DNA of 64,000 nt from CAZSDW01 sp964605705 (GTDB taxonomy: Bacteria; Fidelibacterota; UBA2242): the NCBI GenBank assembly GCA_964605705.1, contig CAZSDW010000017.1:1-64000 (forward strand). The letters are read 5' to 3'. The translations under genes were made by a program, and so were the position numbers. The notes under the pieces were generated by a model. The model did not search any database. It saw only the letters and a program-made list of their open reading frames with translations, and was not told the DNA's origin. Within the stretch, counting starts at the first letter, position 1, and every line of letters starts with the position of its first letter. This document shows, piece by piece, positions 1 through 9,377 of this stretch.

Positions 1-1
1 T

Positions 2-754
2 AAAGTTTTGACTGGACTCGGCGACATGATCGATTATATTTCCATTCACCGTTACTGGGAAGGATCGGATGACTACTATACTTTCATGGGACAGAGTGCC
101 ATGGATTTTGAAGAAAAGATCCTTGTAACCGCAGCCGAAATTGAAGCTGTGCGAGCAATGCGGGATTTCAAAAATCCTATCTATATTTCTATTGATGAGT
201 GGGGTGTTTTCGGGAGGAATTTTCTATCCGTTCTACCGATAGCCCAATGTATGAATTCTTTTATCCGCCATGCCGATATTGTCAAGATGACCAACTTTAC
301 AATGATGACATCCCTGCTGAGTACCGACCAAGAAAAAGGAAGTTTTAAATCACCACTGTTTCAGACGTTCAAATTATACTCAAACAACTGTCGCGGCAAT
401 GCAATTGATACCTATGTTAAATGCGATACTTTTAACACCGAGAAGTACAAAGGTATCCCATACCTTGATGTTACAACAGTGTACAATGAAGAAAAAAGTA
501 CAGTTTTTATTAATGTTGTGAACCGGCACAAGGATAAAACAATTACCGCTGATATATTTAGCACCTTAGGTACATTTAAAGGAAAAGCCGAAATCCAATT
601 GATTAATGTTGCTTCACTTGATGAACCGTTTGCATTTGATAAGCAGGATCAGTATAAACCTGTAACAAAAGAGATTCCAATTAAAGGGAATAAAGTAACC
701 TGTTCATTCCCGGAGCATTCATTTACACAGATCCAAATTGGCGTGAAACAATAA
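2..754 (+). CDS. GH51 alpha-L-arabinofuranosidase, C-terminal part (5' truncated by window edge)
   Basis: The frame is open from base 2, so the gene starts left of the window. It should release terminal alpha-L-arabinofuranose from arabinoxylan or arabino-oligosaccharides. The visible part has the end of a TIM barrel with ISIHRYWEG, typical of GH51, then IYISIDEWGVFGR. The Glu of DEWG, about the 66th visible residue, should be the catalytic nucleophile; the acid/base Glu lies outside the window. A C-terminal beta-sandwich follows. There is no NPFNP sorting tail, so it is probably cytoplasmic or periplasmic and acts on imported oligomers. It lies 21 bases before the XylR gene and may be cotranscribed with it. 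The family is seen clearly; the exact substrate is inferred. Confidence 0.85.
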   Translation, partial: KVLTGLGDMIDYISIHRYWEGSDDYYTFMGQSAMDFEEKILVTAAEIEAVRAMRDFKNPIYISIDEWGVFGRNFLSVLPIAQCMNSFIRHADIVKMTNFTMMTSLLSTDQEKGSFKSPLFQTFKLYSNNCRGNAIDTYVKCDTFNTEKYKGIPYLDVTTVYNEEKSTVFINVVNRHKDKTITADIFSTLGTFKGKAEIQLINVASLDEPFAFDKQDQYKPVTKEIPIKGNKVTCSFPEHSFTQIQIGVKQ

Positions 755-775
755 CTTTTATTAGGATTGCCTTAA

Positions 776-1936
776 ATGGGAAAAAACATCTGTCGTATGA
801 AAAGAGTCGTTTTACTTGTTGAAACATCACGCGAGTTTGGCAGACAATTAATCATCGGAGTTGCTCGCTATTCGAGGTTCCACGGTCCGTGGTCTTTTTA
901 TAAAGAACAGATTGGTTTAAAGTCTATCATCCCCCATTTGACCAGTTGGAAACCGGACGGAATTATCATGCGTGATTCCTTGATCAAGAATGAATTGATC
1001 GAATTAAGGATACCAACAATTCTTGTTCAACATGATTCGTCATGCCCGAAGAATTTGCCTGTCGTTAAAACTGATTCTCCTTCCATAGCGAAAATGGCAA
1101 GCGAGCATTTTATTGAAAGGGGATTTAAGAATTTTGCATTCTGCGGATTTGATAATTATGAATGGTCAAATAACCGTGAACACTATTTTTGTAGATATAA
1201 TGCTGAAGCCGGTTTTGAGACTCATGTTTATTGTTCTCCTAAAAACTATCAGATAATCGATTGGGAGAACGAACAACGACATGTCTGCGATTGGTTGAAA
1301 ACCGTGCCAAAACCTGTCGGATTATTAGCTTGTAATGACGACCGTGGGCAGCATATCCTTGAAGTCTGCAAGCGAACTGGTATTAGAGTTCCGGAAGATG
1401 TTGCAGTGATCGGTGTTGATAACGATCCGATGATTTGCGAGATCGGGGATCCGCCAATGACCAGCATAGCCCTGAATGTTGAGTCCGCCGGATATGAAGC
1501 CGCCAAATTACTGGATCAACTGATCAACAACCAAAAGATTGAGGGACAGCAAATTCCTGTCTCTCCGACCCATATTGTTCAACGACAATCAACGGATTTG
1601 CTTGCAGTCAATGATTCCGAAGTCGCTTCAGCCATTCGTTTTATCAAGGAAAACGCAAAAAATAAAATACTCATCAACGATATCGTTAAAAGGACCAGAA
1701 TCAGCCGGCGCGCTCTGGAACAGCGGTTCAGGAAAACCATTCATCGATCCATTTACGATGAAATTAGGCAGATCCGTGTTGAAAGGATTTCCAAATTGCT
1801 GATCGAAACAGATCTACCAATCTCTGATATAACATCTTTTTTTAATTTTACGGATGTCGAGCATATTTCGCGATATTTTAAAAGGGAGAAAGGAATCGGC
1901 TTGCGCGAATTCAGAAAACTGCATCAACCGCGTTGA
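776..1936 (+). CDS. xylR: XylR-type transcriptional regulator (sugar-binding domain plus AraC HTH)
   Basis: 386 residues, close to the length of E. coli XylR. Residues about 8-275 form a LacI/periplasmic-binding-protein-type sugar sensor with motifs such as GLLACNDDRGQHILEVC and VAVIGVDNDP. Residues about 283-384 form an AraC-type double helix-turn-helix that keeps the IKENA, ISRRALEQRF and FKREKGIG positions. XylR proteins bind D-xylose and activate xylose or xylan genes. It sits directly before a run of xylan-degrading genes on the same strand, so it is the likely local activator. ATG 776 has a weak AGGA upstream; an in-frame ATG at 797 is the alternative start. The inducer is inferred from the family and the neighbours. 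Confidence 0.88.
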   Translation: MGKNICRMKRVVLLVETSREFGRQLIIGVARYSRFHGPWSFYKEQIGLKSIIPHLTSWKPDGIIMRDSLIKNELIELRIPTILVQHDSSCPKNLPVVKTDSPSIAKMASEHFIERGFKNFAFCGFDNYEWSNNREHYFCRYNAEAGFETHVYCSPKNYQIIDWENEQRHVCDWLKTVPKPVGLLACNDDRGQHILEVCKRTGIRVPEDVAVIGVDNDPMICEIGDPPMTSIALNVESAGYEAAKLLDQLINNQKIEGQQIPVSPTHIVQRQSTDLLAVNDSEVASAIRFIKENAKNKILINDIVKRTRISRRALEQRFRKTIHRSIYDEIRQIRVERISKLLIETDLPISDITSFFNFTDVEHISRYFKREKGIGLREFRKLHQPR

Positions 1937-2050
1937 TATTTTTCCTCTGGGTGATGAAGATGATCCCGAAACTGATCGATTGCTTTTAAAAAAAAAACCA
2001 ATACCAATCGCCAATAATTAAGCTCTTTTAGGTAACTTTGATGTGGTATT

Positions 2051-2073
2051 ATTGCGTTGATCATTTGCGCAAT
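2051..2073. promoter_or_regulatory. Candidate operator dyad upstream of xylan gene run
   Basis: ATTGCG and CGCAAT, 6-base perfect arms, are separated by 11 bases centred near TGATCA. It lies between xylR and the first secreted protein gene, about 100 bases before the start codon. Position suggests a binding site for XylR or another regulator; no consensus for this lineage is known to me. Confidence 0.3.
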
Positions 2074-2141
2074 CTGGTTAAAAAATACACAAAAGTGGCT
2101 TTTATTCCTCCTGTAAATATCATTATTTATAACTACGATTC

Positions 2142-2156
2142 TGATATCGTATATCA
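2142..2156. promoter_or_regulatory. Palindrome TGATAT-CGT-ATATCA just before RBS
   Basis: A perfect 6-base inverted repeat with a 3-base centre lies 8 bases before an AGGAGG Shine-Dalgarno element (2164-2169) and 20 bases before ATG 2176. A hexamer TATAAC at 2129-2134 could serve as a -10 box, with no good -35 upstream, as expected for an activator-dependent promoter. The palindrome could be an operator near the transcription start. This is inference from layout only. Confidence 0.3.
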
Positions 2157-2175
2157 AAATTATAGGAGGATTATT

Positions 2176-3207
2176 ATGGAAGCAAAAATTACGTATTGGG
2201 TGTCGTTTTTTCTCGTGGTGACGGGAATTGTTTTTGCCCAGGGCGTCGATCCGGGCACCGAAAATCTGACGCACTCCTGGTTATTCAATGACGCGACAGC
2301 TAATGACTATGTAGGTGGTGCCAATGGCACTTTGATGGGTAACGCTGAAGTATGGGATGGTGTACTTTTTCTGGGTGAACTCGACTGCTGGATGGAAATG
2401 CCGGCGGACGTTATTGCATTGAATACGTATGAGGAAGTCACGATTGAAGCCTGGTTCATGTCATTTGCCGAGTCAAATACAGAATATCACATGTTGGCTT
2501 ATTTTGGCGATACACTGAACGGGGTAGGATGTGATGGCTATTTTATAACACCCGCCCGGGGCGATGATTCGAGTCGTGCTGCCATTTCCTGCGGTGTCTA
2601 TGAAAATCCGTGGTCAGGTGAAACTGGCGTCAATGGTCCTGAATACGACGATGGTGAATTGCATCATTTTGTGAGCACACTGGACGACTCCGTTATAACG
2701 TTGTACATCGATGGTGAGCTGACAGCCAGTGCGCCCCTGGATTCGGGTAACAGCATTGCCAATATCAGTCCCGCTTGTGCCTATTTAGCCAAAGGCGGTT
2801 ATAGTGCCGATCCGACATGGCAGGGTCAAATTTATGAATTCAATATATATAACAAGGCTTTGACTGCCGAGGAAATACTGTTCCTGTCCGCCAAGGATCC
2901 GACTGTTGCGATAGATAAGGATGAAACTGTTGGACTTGCTAGAGAGTTTGGCTTGTTACGGATTTTTCCAAATCCGTTTAATCCAGTTGCGTCAATTGCT
3001 TTTGATTTGGCAGAGCGATCAAACGTTGAAATTTCGGTATACGATTTACAGGGTCATCGGGTTGCCCGACTGTTGAATGAGACCAGAGTAGCGGGACACT
3101 ATAAGGTTCTTTTTGATGGTACCAAACTTTGCAGCGGACTCTATCTCTGCAAAATGGATATTGACAACAATCAAGTTTTTACCAGAAAGATGTTGTTGCT
3201 AAAATAA
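2176..3207 (+). CDS. Secreted LamG-domain protein with T9SS sorting tail
   Basis: 343 residues from ATG 2176, chosen because AGGAGG lies 6 bases upstream and the product then begins with a signal peptide ending near GIVFAQ; the frame is open further upstream, to 2038. Residues about 30-245 form a concanavalin-like LamG fold (HSWLFNDATAND, VTIEAWFMS, ELHHFVSTLDD, LYIDGELTA). A C-terminal sorting domain follows (RIFPNPFNP, LARLLNETRVAGHYKV, FTRKMLLLK). No catalytic domain is present, so it is probably an extracellular or cell-surface carbohydrate-binding or adhesion protein. It is the first gene of the xylan-degradation run, 86 bases before the first GH43. The ligand is unknown. Confidence 0.8.
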   Translation: MEAKITYWVSFFLVVTGIVFAQGVDPGTENLTHSWLFNDATANDYVGGANGTLMGNAEVWDGVLFLGELDCWMEMPADVIALNTYEEVTIEAWFMSFAESNTEYHMLAYFGDTLNGVGCDGYFITPARGDDSSRAAISCGVYENPWSGETGVNGPEYDDGELHHFVSTLDDSVITLYIDGELTASAPLDSGNSIANISPACAYLAKGGYSADPTWQGQIYEFNIYNKALTAEEILFLSAKDPTVAIDKDETVGLAREFGLLRIFPNPFNPVASIAFDLAERSNVEISVYDLQGHRVARLLNETRVAGHYKVLFDGTKLCSGLYLCKMDIDNNQVFTRKMLLLK

Positions 3208-3293
3208 TTTATCCTTTATTGACAATAGTAAAATATTCCCGGAACCGTCATCGATCGGTAAGGGGAATTATTGATTTTTTTAAGGAGTAAAGT

Positions 3294-5543
3294 ATGAGCA
3301 GACCATTTGTGATCCTATTCGCCTGGTTGGTAGTATGGGGTAACCTGTCCGGACAATCTCCATCTTTTCAAACCTATCTCAATCCTGTTATACCCGGCGA
3401 TCATCCGGATCCTACGTTAACAAAAATTGGAAATGACTTTTATACATCCGGTTCATCCTTCAATCCCACACCCAAAATATATCATTCGACTGATCTGGTT
3501 CATTGGGAAGTCATCGCTCAGCCGGTTTCAGCTTCCTGGTCCACATATGGAAATAGTCCCGGCGGTGGTATCTGGGGCGGACATATGGTTTTATATAACG
3601 GAATTTACTGGCACTATTTTGGAAAAGGCGGCGGCAGCATGTATTTCGTAACCGCGGATCAACCCGAGGGTCAGTGGAGTGCTCCGACCAGAGTACAGGT
3701 TCCAGCCGATATGTCGGGCTTGGGTGTGGACAATTCCATTTTTATTGATGATGACAACAAATGGTATCTACTTACGAAAGCCGGAGAGCCAAACAACCAT
3801 ATCGTGGAATTAGGCAATGATGGTCAACCTACCGGTGTAGTACTCGATCTAACCTGGCTTAATCCGGGACCGGCGCCATATCCATACGGGTGGGCAGAAG
3901 GACCCGTAATGTGGAAACACAATGGATACTATTATTACAGTTTTGCCCAACATCTGGTTGGCTCACAGTATGTCATGCGTAGTGAGACCTTGACCGATGA
4001 CGAGTCAGCCTGGACGATTGTGGGAGAGAATATATTTTCCGGAGCCCGCGGTACCTACAATACACCTAACCATATTTCACCGGTAGTCACGCTCGATGAT
4101 GGCACCAGCTGGACGATTGCCCACAGTTACAACAGTAGCTGGTACGCCCACGGACGTCAGGGACTGCTTTGTCAGGTGACCTATGATGCTGAAGATTTTC
4201 CGGTTATTCAATTTCCATCCAACTCGCCGGTTCAGGCTCCCGCTCTTCCCAGCAACGGTATTCCCTGGACAGTTCCCAGATCAGATATGTTCAATACATC
4301 GGAGCTGGAAGCAGATTGGTCATTTCTCGGTTACAAACCGACCGGATATTATTCGCTGACTGAGCGGGAAGGCTGGTTATATCTGAGACCTTATAATGGC
4401 AGTAACACGATTATTCAAAACGATGGTGAGCACTGTTATTCCATAATTACTCGTGTGGATTTTTCACCGGAATCTGGCTCCGATGAAGCCGGTTTATGGA
4501 TTATGAACGGACCGGAAACCCATCATGCCAAAGTCTATAGCACAGCCGATAACGATGGCAATAACATGCTGACATTCAGTTTTCAAAGTACTGCATTTGA
4601 AACAGAAAATACAATCGGTTCCATCGTCTGGCTCAAGTTACTTCGCAATGAACATATAATATCCGGATATTATAGTGCCGATGGGATTGTCTGGACCCAG
4701 ATCGGCGAATCGATAAACGCCCAGGACCTGGATGTGGAACAGACCCAGTTCAATAATTTTACCGGTAATCAGCAGGGCTTGTATGTTAATGGAAAAGCAG
4801 CCTATTTCGACCTTTATATCTACCGGGATGCATACACTCCGATATTAGCCGAATGTCCTGCCAATCAATATGGCACTTCCCGAGCTTACGTCAATCAGAG
4901 ATATGTACTGGATAACATTCATGCAAATGACTGGGCGATGTATGCCGGTGTTGAATTTGGCAATGCGGATTATGACAAGATTCCGAATCTGTTCAATATT
5001 ATCGCGTCGAGTACAACTGCAGGCAATTGTATCGAAGTATGGCTCGATTCACTGGATACCGGCGCTAAAATAGCCGAATGCTCCATCAATAATACGGGCG
5101 ATTTGAGTACCTTTCAGCGCTTTACTTCGGATGTCACTCCAATCACCGGACAACATGATATTTATCTAAAATTTACAGGAGTCGGAACCGACAAACTATT
5201 TCGGCTCCAATCATTTTATTTCACCGCCGAAGGTGATACCAGTACCGCGGTAGGGAAACCGTCCGATACGGCAATTCCCCAAGACTTTGGCTTGGAGCAG
5301 AACTTTCCCAATCCGTTCAATCCTGAAACCACGATCCGGTTTCATTTGCCGATAAAGAGTTCCGTTCGCCTTGTGCTCATCAATATTTTGGGCGATGTAG
5401 TCCGGGAGATAGTTAAGGGAGAATACGAGGCGGGTCATCATGAAGTTACGGTCAATGCTGAAAACCTGGCAACAGGTACGTATTTTTACAGAATTGAAAC
5501 AGGTGAATTTAATGGCGTAAAAAAATGTCTAATAGTCAAATAA
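3294..5543 (+). CDS. Secreted GH43 beta-xylosidase/arabinofuranosidase with CBM6-like module and T9SS tail
   Basis: 749 residues. Signal peptide 1-20. The GH43 five-bladed propeller spans about 28-320. The expected catalytic triad is visible: Asp39 in HPDPT (base), Asp146 in GVDNSIFID (pKa modulator) and Glu202 in AEGPV (acid). Residues about 325-510 are the concanavalin-like domain that follows many GH43 xylosidases. Residues about 525-650 resemble a CBM6 module (YVLDNIHANDWAMYAGVEF, FRLQSFYF). A sorting tail starts at NFPNPFNPET. It should remove xylose or arabinose side or end groups outside the cell. AGGAG lies upstream of ATG 3294. Whether xylose or arabinose is the main leaving group cannot be told from sequence. 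Confidence 0.9.
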   Translation: MSRPFVILFAWLVVWGNLSGQSPSFQTYLNPVIPGDHPDPTLTKIGNDFYTSGSSFNPTPKIYHSTDLVHWEVIAQPVSASWSTYGNSPGGGIWGGHMVLYNGIYWHYFGKGGGSMYFVTADQPEGQWSAPTRVQVPADMSGLGVDNSIFIDDDNKWYLLTKAGEPNNHIVELGNDGQPTGVVLDLTWLNPGPAPYPYGWAEGPVMWKHNGYYYYSFAQHLVGSQYVMRSETLTDDESAWTIVGENIFSGARGTYNTPNHISPVVTLDDGTSWTIAHSYNSSWYAHGRQGLLCQVTYDAEDFPVIQFPSNSPVQAPALPSNGIPWTVPRSDMFNTSELEADWSFLGYKPTGYYSLTEREGWLYLRPYNGSNTIIQNDGEHCYSIITRVDFSPESGSDEAGLWIMNGPETHHAKVYSTADNDGNNMLTFSFQSTAFETENTIGSIVWLKLLRNEHIISGYYSADGIVWTQIGESINAQDLDVEQTQFNNFTGNQQGLYVNGKAAYFDLYIYRDAYTPILAECPANQYGTSRAYVNQRYVLDNIHANDWAMYAGVEFGNADYDKIPNLFNIIASSTTAGNCIEVWLDSLDTGAKIAECSINNTGDLSTFQRFTSDVTPITGQHDIYLKFTGVGTDKLFRLQSFYFTAEGDTSTAVGKPSDTAIPQDFGLEQNFPNPFNPETTIRFHLPIKSSVRLVLINILGDVVREIVKGEYEAGHHEVTVNAENLATGTYFYRIETGEFNGVKKCLIVK

Positions 5544-5795
5544 TTGTCTAATTATGAGCCAGTGGAAAAAGTTTTTCAACATTCCATAAAAATGGGATGA
5601 GATATCCAGCGATATTTTTATTAAGTCCGGTTATTTCACTTGGTCTATTTTTTCGGGATTGGTACATTGTCCATTATGTAAATTTGATGTACATCTATAT
5701 TTTCAAATCGATAGCAATTTTGAAAGGACAGCAATTATTAAGCTTCAATAAATCCCAATAATCCGCAATTTTCATATATTAAAAGGAGGTTTATT
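5544..5795. other. Intergenic leader before GH30 gene
   Basis: This AT-rich stretch holds no recognisable gene. It contains an AT-rich hairpin right after the GH43 stop (ATAATT/AATTAT, 5540-5555) and a perfect 10-base palindrome GATGTACATC at 5686-5695, preceded by TACAT/ATGTA half-sites at 5663-5680. It ends in a strong AGGAGG (5784-5789). The length and palindromes suggest an internal promoter for the GH30-GH10-GH43 genes; I see no convincing -35/-10 pair. Confidence 0.35.
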
Positions 5796-5855
5796 ATTAA
5801 ACACATAAAACGGCTAAGAAGTGCTCGGGCTTGGATCAAAGGTGCGGTAAGTGTT

Positions 5856-7361
5856 ATGCTTTTCCAAGGTATGGCATTCCTTACACTGATCCATGCTCAA
5901 GGAACTAATGATGCAGTTGTTTATTTAGATAGTACCCATCAGGTGATCAGGGGCTTTGGTGCCGCAAACATACTTCAGTGGCGTCCCGATATGACCGATT
6001 CCGAAATTGAAACCGCCTTTGGTACCGAAGAAGGTCAGCTCGGTTTTTCGATTTTGAGGCTGCGCATTCAGCCGCAGAATACTTTATGGAGTACAAATGT
6101 GGCTACGGCAAGGAAAGCCTATGAAATGGGCGCGATGATCATTGCAGCTCCCTGGAATCCGCCGGATGAAATGCTTGATCCCGAATCAGATCAAAAAAGG
6201 ATTAATCCGGATATGTACACAGAATATGCCTATCACCTGGATGATTTCAATTATTTTATGGAACAGAATGGTGTGCCCATTTATGCAATATCCGTTCAAA
6301 ACGAACCTGATTTTGGAGACTGGACCCGCTGGACGGCTGAAGAAATGCTTACTTTCATGAGAGATTATGCGCCATTTATTCAAACCAAGGTAATGGCTCC
6401 GGAATCTTTTCAGTTCAGACATTCATTTTCTGATCCGATTTTAAATGATTCCGTTGCCTGTGAAAATTTAGACATCATCGGCGGACATATCTATGGTGGC
6501 GGAGCCGTGTCTTATCCTCTGGCAACAAGTAAAGGAAAAGAGCTGTGGATGACCGAGCATTATACTGACAGCCAGAATTCAGGAAACCTGTGGCCAATGG
6601 CGCTGGATGTCGGAACGGATATTCATCGTGTCATGAATGCCGGGATGAGTGCATATGTCTGGTGGTATATCGTGCGGTATTATGGACCCATCAGTGACGG
6701 AACGATGTCCAGCGGTGATAAAGGTGACGTTACCAAGCGTGGTTATATCATGTCGCAATACTCGCGATTTATTCGTCCGGGATATTATCGGATCGAATGT
6801 GATGATTATCCTCAGAATAATGTCTTCGTTTCTGCCTATAAAGACAACGCTTCCTCAAGGGCAGTGATTGTTGCTGTCAACACTTCCACCGAAGCAAAAG
6901 AACAGACATTTACTTTTCAGAACGGTAGTTTTGAAATGGCTACTCCATATGTTACTTCAGAAACGAAAAACTGTTTTCAGGAAAATAACCTATCGATATC
7001 AGACGGCAGTTTTAGCGTCACCCTGGACGGACAAAGTGTGACAACTTTTGTGGCAAGCGGTAACGCAACCACAGTTGAGAACTCTTTAATAATTCCAGAA
7101 TCATACAAGCTATTTCAAAATTATCCCAATCCATTCAATCCTTCGACGCGGATCAATTTTGCAGTTTCTGAAAGATCGTTTGTTTCTCTCAAAATTTATA
7201 GTCTGCTCGGTGAAGAAATGGAAGAACTTGCAGGAAAAGAGTATGCTGCAGGAGTGCATTCCGTGGCGTTTGATGCTTCGCAGTTAGCCAGTGGTATCTA
7301 TTTTTATACACTAAGAGCAAATAATTTCAAGCAAACGAGGAGAATGTTTGTTATAAAATAA
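5856..7361 (+). CDS. Secreted GH30 (subfamily 8-like) glucuronoxylanase with T9SS tail
   Basis: 501 residues from ATG 5856. The TIM barrel carries Glu150 in AISVQNEPDF (acid/base) and Glu234 in LWMTEHY (nucleophile). The segment WWYIVRYYGPISDG, with its Arg, matches the region that GH30_8 enzymes use to recognise methylglucuronic acid on xylan. The barrel is followed by the short beta side domain and a sorting tail from NYPNPFNPST. It should cut glucuronoxylan outside the cell. Starting at 5856 gives a signal peptide without a basic N-region. The only good RBS, AGGAGG at 5784-5789, is followed 6 bases later by ATT (5796), in frame, with the basic stretch KHIKRLRSARAWIK. Translation may therefore begin at ATT 5796. 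Confidence 0.88.
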   Translation: MLFQGMAFLTLIHAQGTNDAVVYLDSTHQVIRGFGAANILQWRPDMTDSEIETAFGTEEGQLGFSILRLRIQPQNTLWSTNVATARKAYEMGAMIIAAPWNPPDEMLDPESDQKRINPDMYTEYAYHLDDFNYFMEQNGVPIYAISVQNEPDFGDWTRWTAEEMLTFMRDYAPFIQTKVMAPESFQFRHSFSDPILNDSVACENLDIIGGHIYGGGAVSYPLATSKGKELWMTEHYTDSQNSGNLWPMALDVGTDIHRVMNAGMSAYVWWYIVRYYGPISDGTMSSGDKGDVTKRGYIMSQYSRFIRPGYYRIECDDYPQNNVFVSAYKDNASSRAVIVAVNTSTEAKEQTFTFQNGSFEMATPYVTSETKNCFQENNLSISDGSFSVTLDGQSVTTFVASGNATTVENSLIIPESYKLFQNYPNPFNPSTRINFAVSERSFVSLKIYSLLGEEMEELAGKEYAAGVHSVAFDASQLASGIYFYTLRANNFKQTRRMFVIK

Positions 7362-7406
7362 AGAATTATTAGAGTCTTATGAATTCAAATCAAAGTTAGG
7401 AAAAAA

Positions 7407-9323
7407 ATGAGGAACCAAATAATCCTATTTCTTGCGCTGTCTTTTTTAATTTTTACTCATACGGTGGGATTTGCACAGGATTCTGACAAATATCCAATCA
7501 TTGTTGAGGCGGAATCCGGTACATTAGGAGATGAATTCAATAGCTTACAATCGGGTGATATAGAGTATATCAGCATCGTAACCGATTATAATGAAACCTC
7601 GGGGACTACCAGTTATCCCGGTGTCGATCGAACCGCTGCTTATGAAGTTGTTTTTCAGGATTCGGGCATGTATGATTTATTCGCCCGGGTGCGGGTTGGA
7701 CCTGCCGGTTTTGACGATGACAGCTTTTTCTATGGAAATGGATTTGGGGAGAAAAATGGCGCCAGTTCAGGCGACTGGATTCTCAGCAATGGACTCGGTT
7801 CCGCTGGATTTTCCAATGCGGATGATGTTGTTCGGGATGCCGGCGCCGACGGTAGTAATGTCTGGAAATGGGTCAATTTATCCCGCAATGCCTATCAGGG
7901 GAGCGCAAGGAATTTCACAATTGATTCGCCGGACGACCTGGTCAGAATTTTCACGATCGGCGCACGGGAAAACGGTCTCGGTATCGACAAATTCGCTTTT
8001 GGCAAATCCAAGTTTTATTTCACAGTTGAAAATCTGGACAGTGCGCAGGCAGGCTCGGTTGAGGATCCATCTGTCAATTATGAACCTCCGCCCAGAGAAC
8101 CACTTGCCAAGGGAAAGAGCAAATTTTTAGGCAACGGGTACGAAACCAATCAAGCGTATCGGTTTACGGAATATTGGAATCAAATTACCCCGGGGAACGC
8201 GGGTAAATGGGGGAGTGTTGAGGGCTCCAGGGATGTTATGAATTGGACTCAGCTGGATATAGCCTATGCTTTAGCCAAAGATAATGGCTTTCCTTACCGG
8301 CATCACGTTCTGGTGTGGGGCAATCAGCAGCCCGAGTGGATTGAGACTCTGTCGCCGGAAGAACAGCTTGAAGAAATTGAGGAGTGGTTTGCGGCGGTCG
8401 CAGAAAGATATCCCGATATTGATTATCTGGAAGTGGTGAATGAGCCGCTGCATGATCCGCCAAATCAGGATGATAACGGCGGTGGTAATTATATAAATGC
8501 TCTCGGTGGCACAAACGATCTGTACGGAACTGGATGGGATTGGGTGATCAAAGCATTTGAAATTGCCAAAGAATGTTTTTCGGATTCCACCCGACTGATG
8601 CTTAATGACTATAGTATTCCAAATAGCAACAGCAGTACCACCGAGTATCTGAATCTGATAAGTTTATTGCAGGAGAGAAATTTAATCGATTGCATCGGTA
8701 TTCAGGGACATGCGTTTTCGACAAGGGGACCGATGGCTACTGTCTCCGCCAATCTGGACCGGCTTGCTGCAACCGGTTTACCCATTATGGTTACGGAGAT
8801 GGATATCGATGGCGGGTTAAACGATCCGACCGAACAGGATCAGCTGGAAGAATACCAGAGAATATTCCCGATATTCTGGGAGCATCCCGCCGTGATCGGT
8901 ATTACGCTCTGGGGCTGGCGACCGGGAATGTGGATCGCGGATGCGCTCCTGATCAATACCAATGGCTCGGAAAGATTAGCCATGCAATGGTTGAGCACCT
9001 ATGTCGATACAGTAAATATCGGAGGCTCCAGCTCAATAAAGAACCTTGCAGGCGCTCCGGCAAAATTTTATCTTTCTGACAGCTATCCAAATCCATTTAA
9101 TCCGATAACTCACATTAATTATTCGGTGCCGCACACCAGTTATATCACTCTGAAAGTTTACAACCTTCTCGGACAGGAGGTTCGAACCCTATTTGCTGGT
9201 TTGCGTCATCCGGGCAGCTATACGGCGACTTTCGATGCCGGGGGATTAACAAGCGGCGTTTATATCTATCAGATGAATGCGGAAAATTTTAATGAAAGAA
9301 AGAGATTATTGCTTTTAAAATAA
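7407..9323 (+). CDS. Secreted CBM-GH10 endo-beta-1,4-xylanase with T9SS tail
   Basis: 638 residues. Signal peptide 1-23 (ending GFAQ). Residues about 30-205 open with PIIVEAESG and form a CBM6/CBM35-like beta-sandwich. The GH10 barrel spans about 230-535, with Glu346 in VVNEPLHDP (acid/base) and Glu464 in VTEMDID (nucleophile). ITLWGWRPGMW is the conserved barrel end. The sorting tail starts at SYPNPFNPIT. It should hydrolyse the xylan backbone at the cell surface or in the medium. It lies 45 bases after the GH30 gene and 54 before the second GH43, consistent with one operon. AGGA lies 7 bases before ATG 7407. Confidence 0.93.
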   Translation: MRNQIILFLALSFLIFTHTVGFAQDSDKYPIIVEAESGTLGDEFNSLQSGDIEYISIVTDYNETSGTTSYPGVDRTAAYEVVFQDSGMYDLFARVRVGPAGFDDDSFFYGNGFGEKNGASSGDWILSNGLGSAGFSNADDVVRDAGADGSNVWKWVNLSRNAYQGSARNFTIDSPDDLVRIFTIGARENGLGIDKFAFGKSKFYFTVENLDSAQAGSVEDPSVNYEPPPREPLAKGKSKFLGNGYETNQAYRFTEYWNQITPGNAGKWGSVEGSRDVMNWTQLDIAYALAKDNGFPYRHHVLVWGNQQPEWIETLSPEEQLEEIEEWFAAVAERYPDIDYLEVVNEPLHDPPNQDDNGGGNYINALGGTNDLYGTGWDWVIKAFEIAKECFSDSTRLMLNDYSIPNSNSSTTEYLNLISLLQERNLIDCIGIQGHAFSTRGPMATVSANLDRLAATGLPIMVTEMDIDGGLNDPTEQDQLEEYQRIFPIFWEHPAVIGITLWGWRPGMWIADALLINTNGSERLAMQWLSTYVDTVNIGGSSSIKNLAGAPAKFYLSDSYPNPFNPITHINYSVPHTSYITLKVYNLLGQEVRTLFAGLRHPGSYTATFDAGGLTSGVYIYQMNAENFNERKRLLLLK

Positions 9324-9377
9324 TTTGTTGTCGTATGAAAAATTCATAGTAATAATTCAAAACATAGGTAACCTGCA

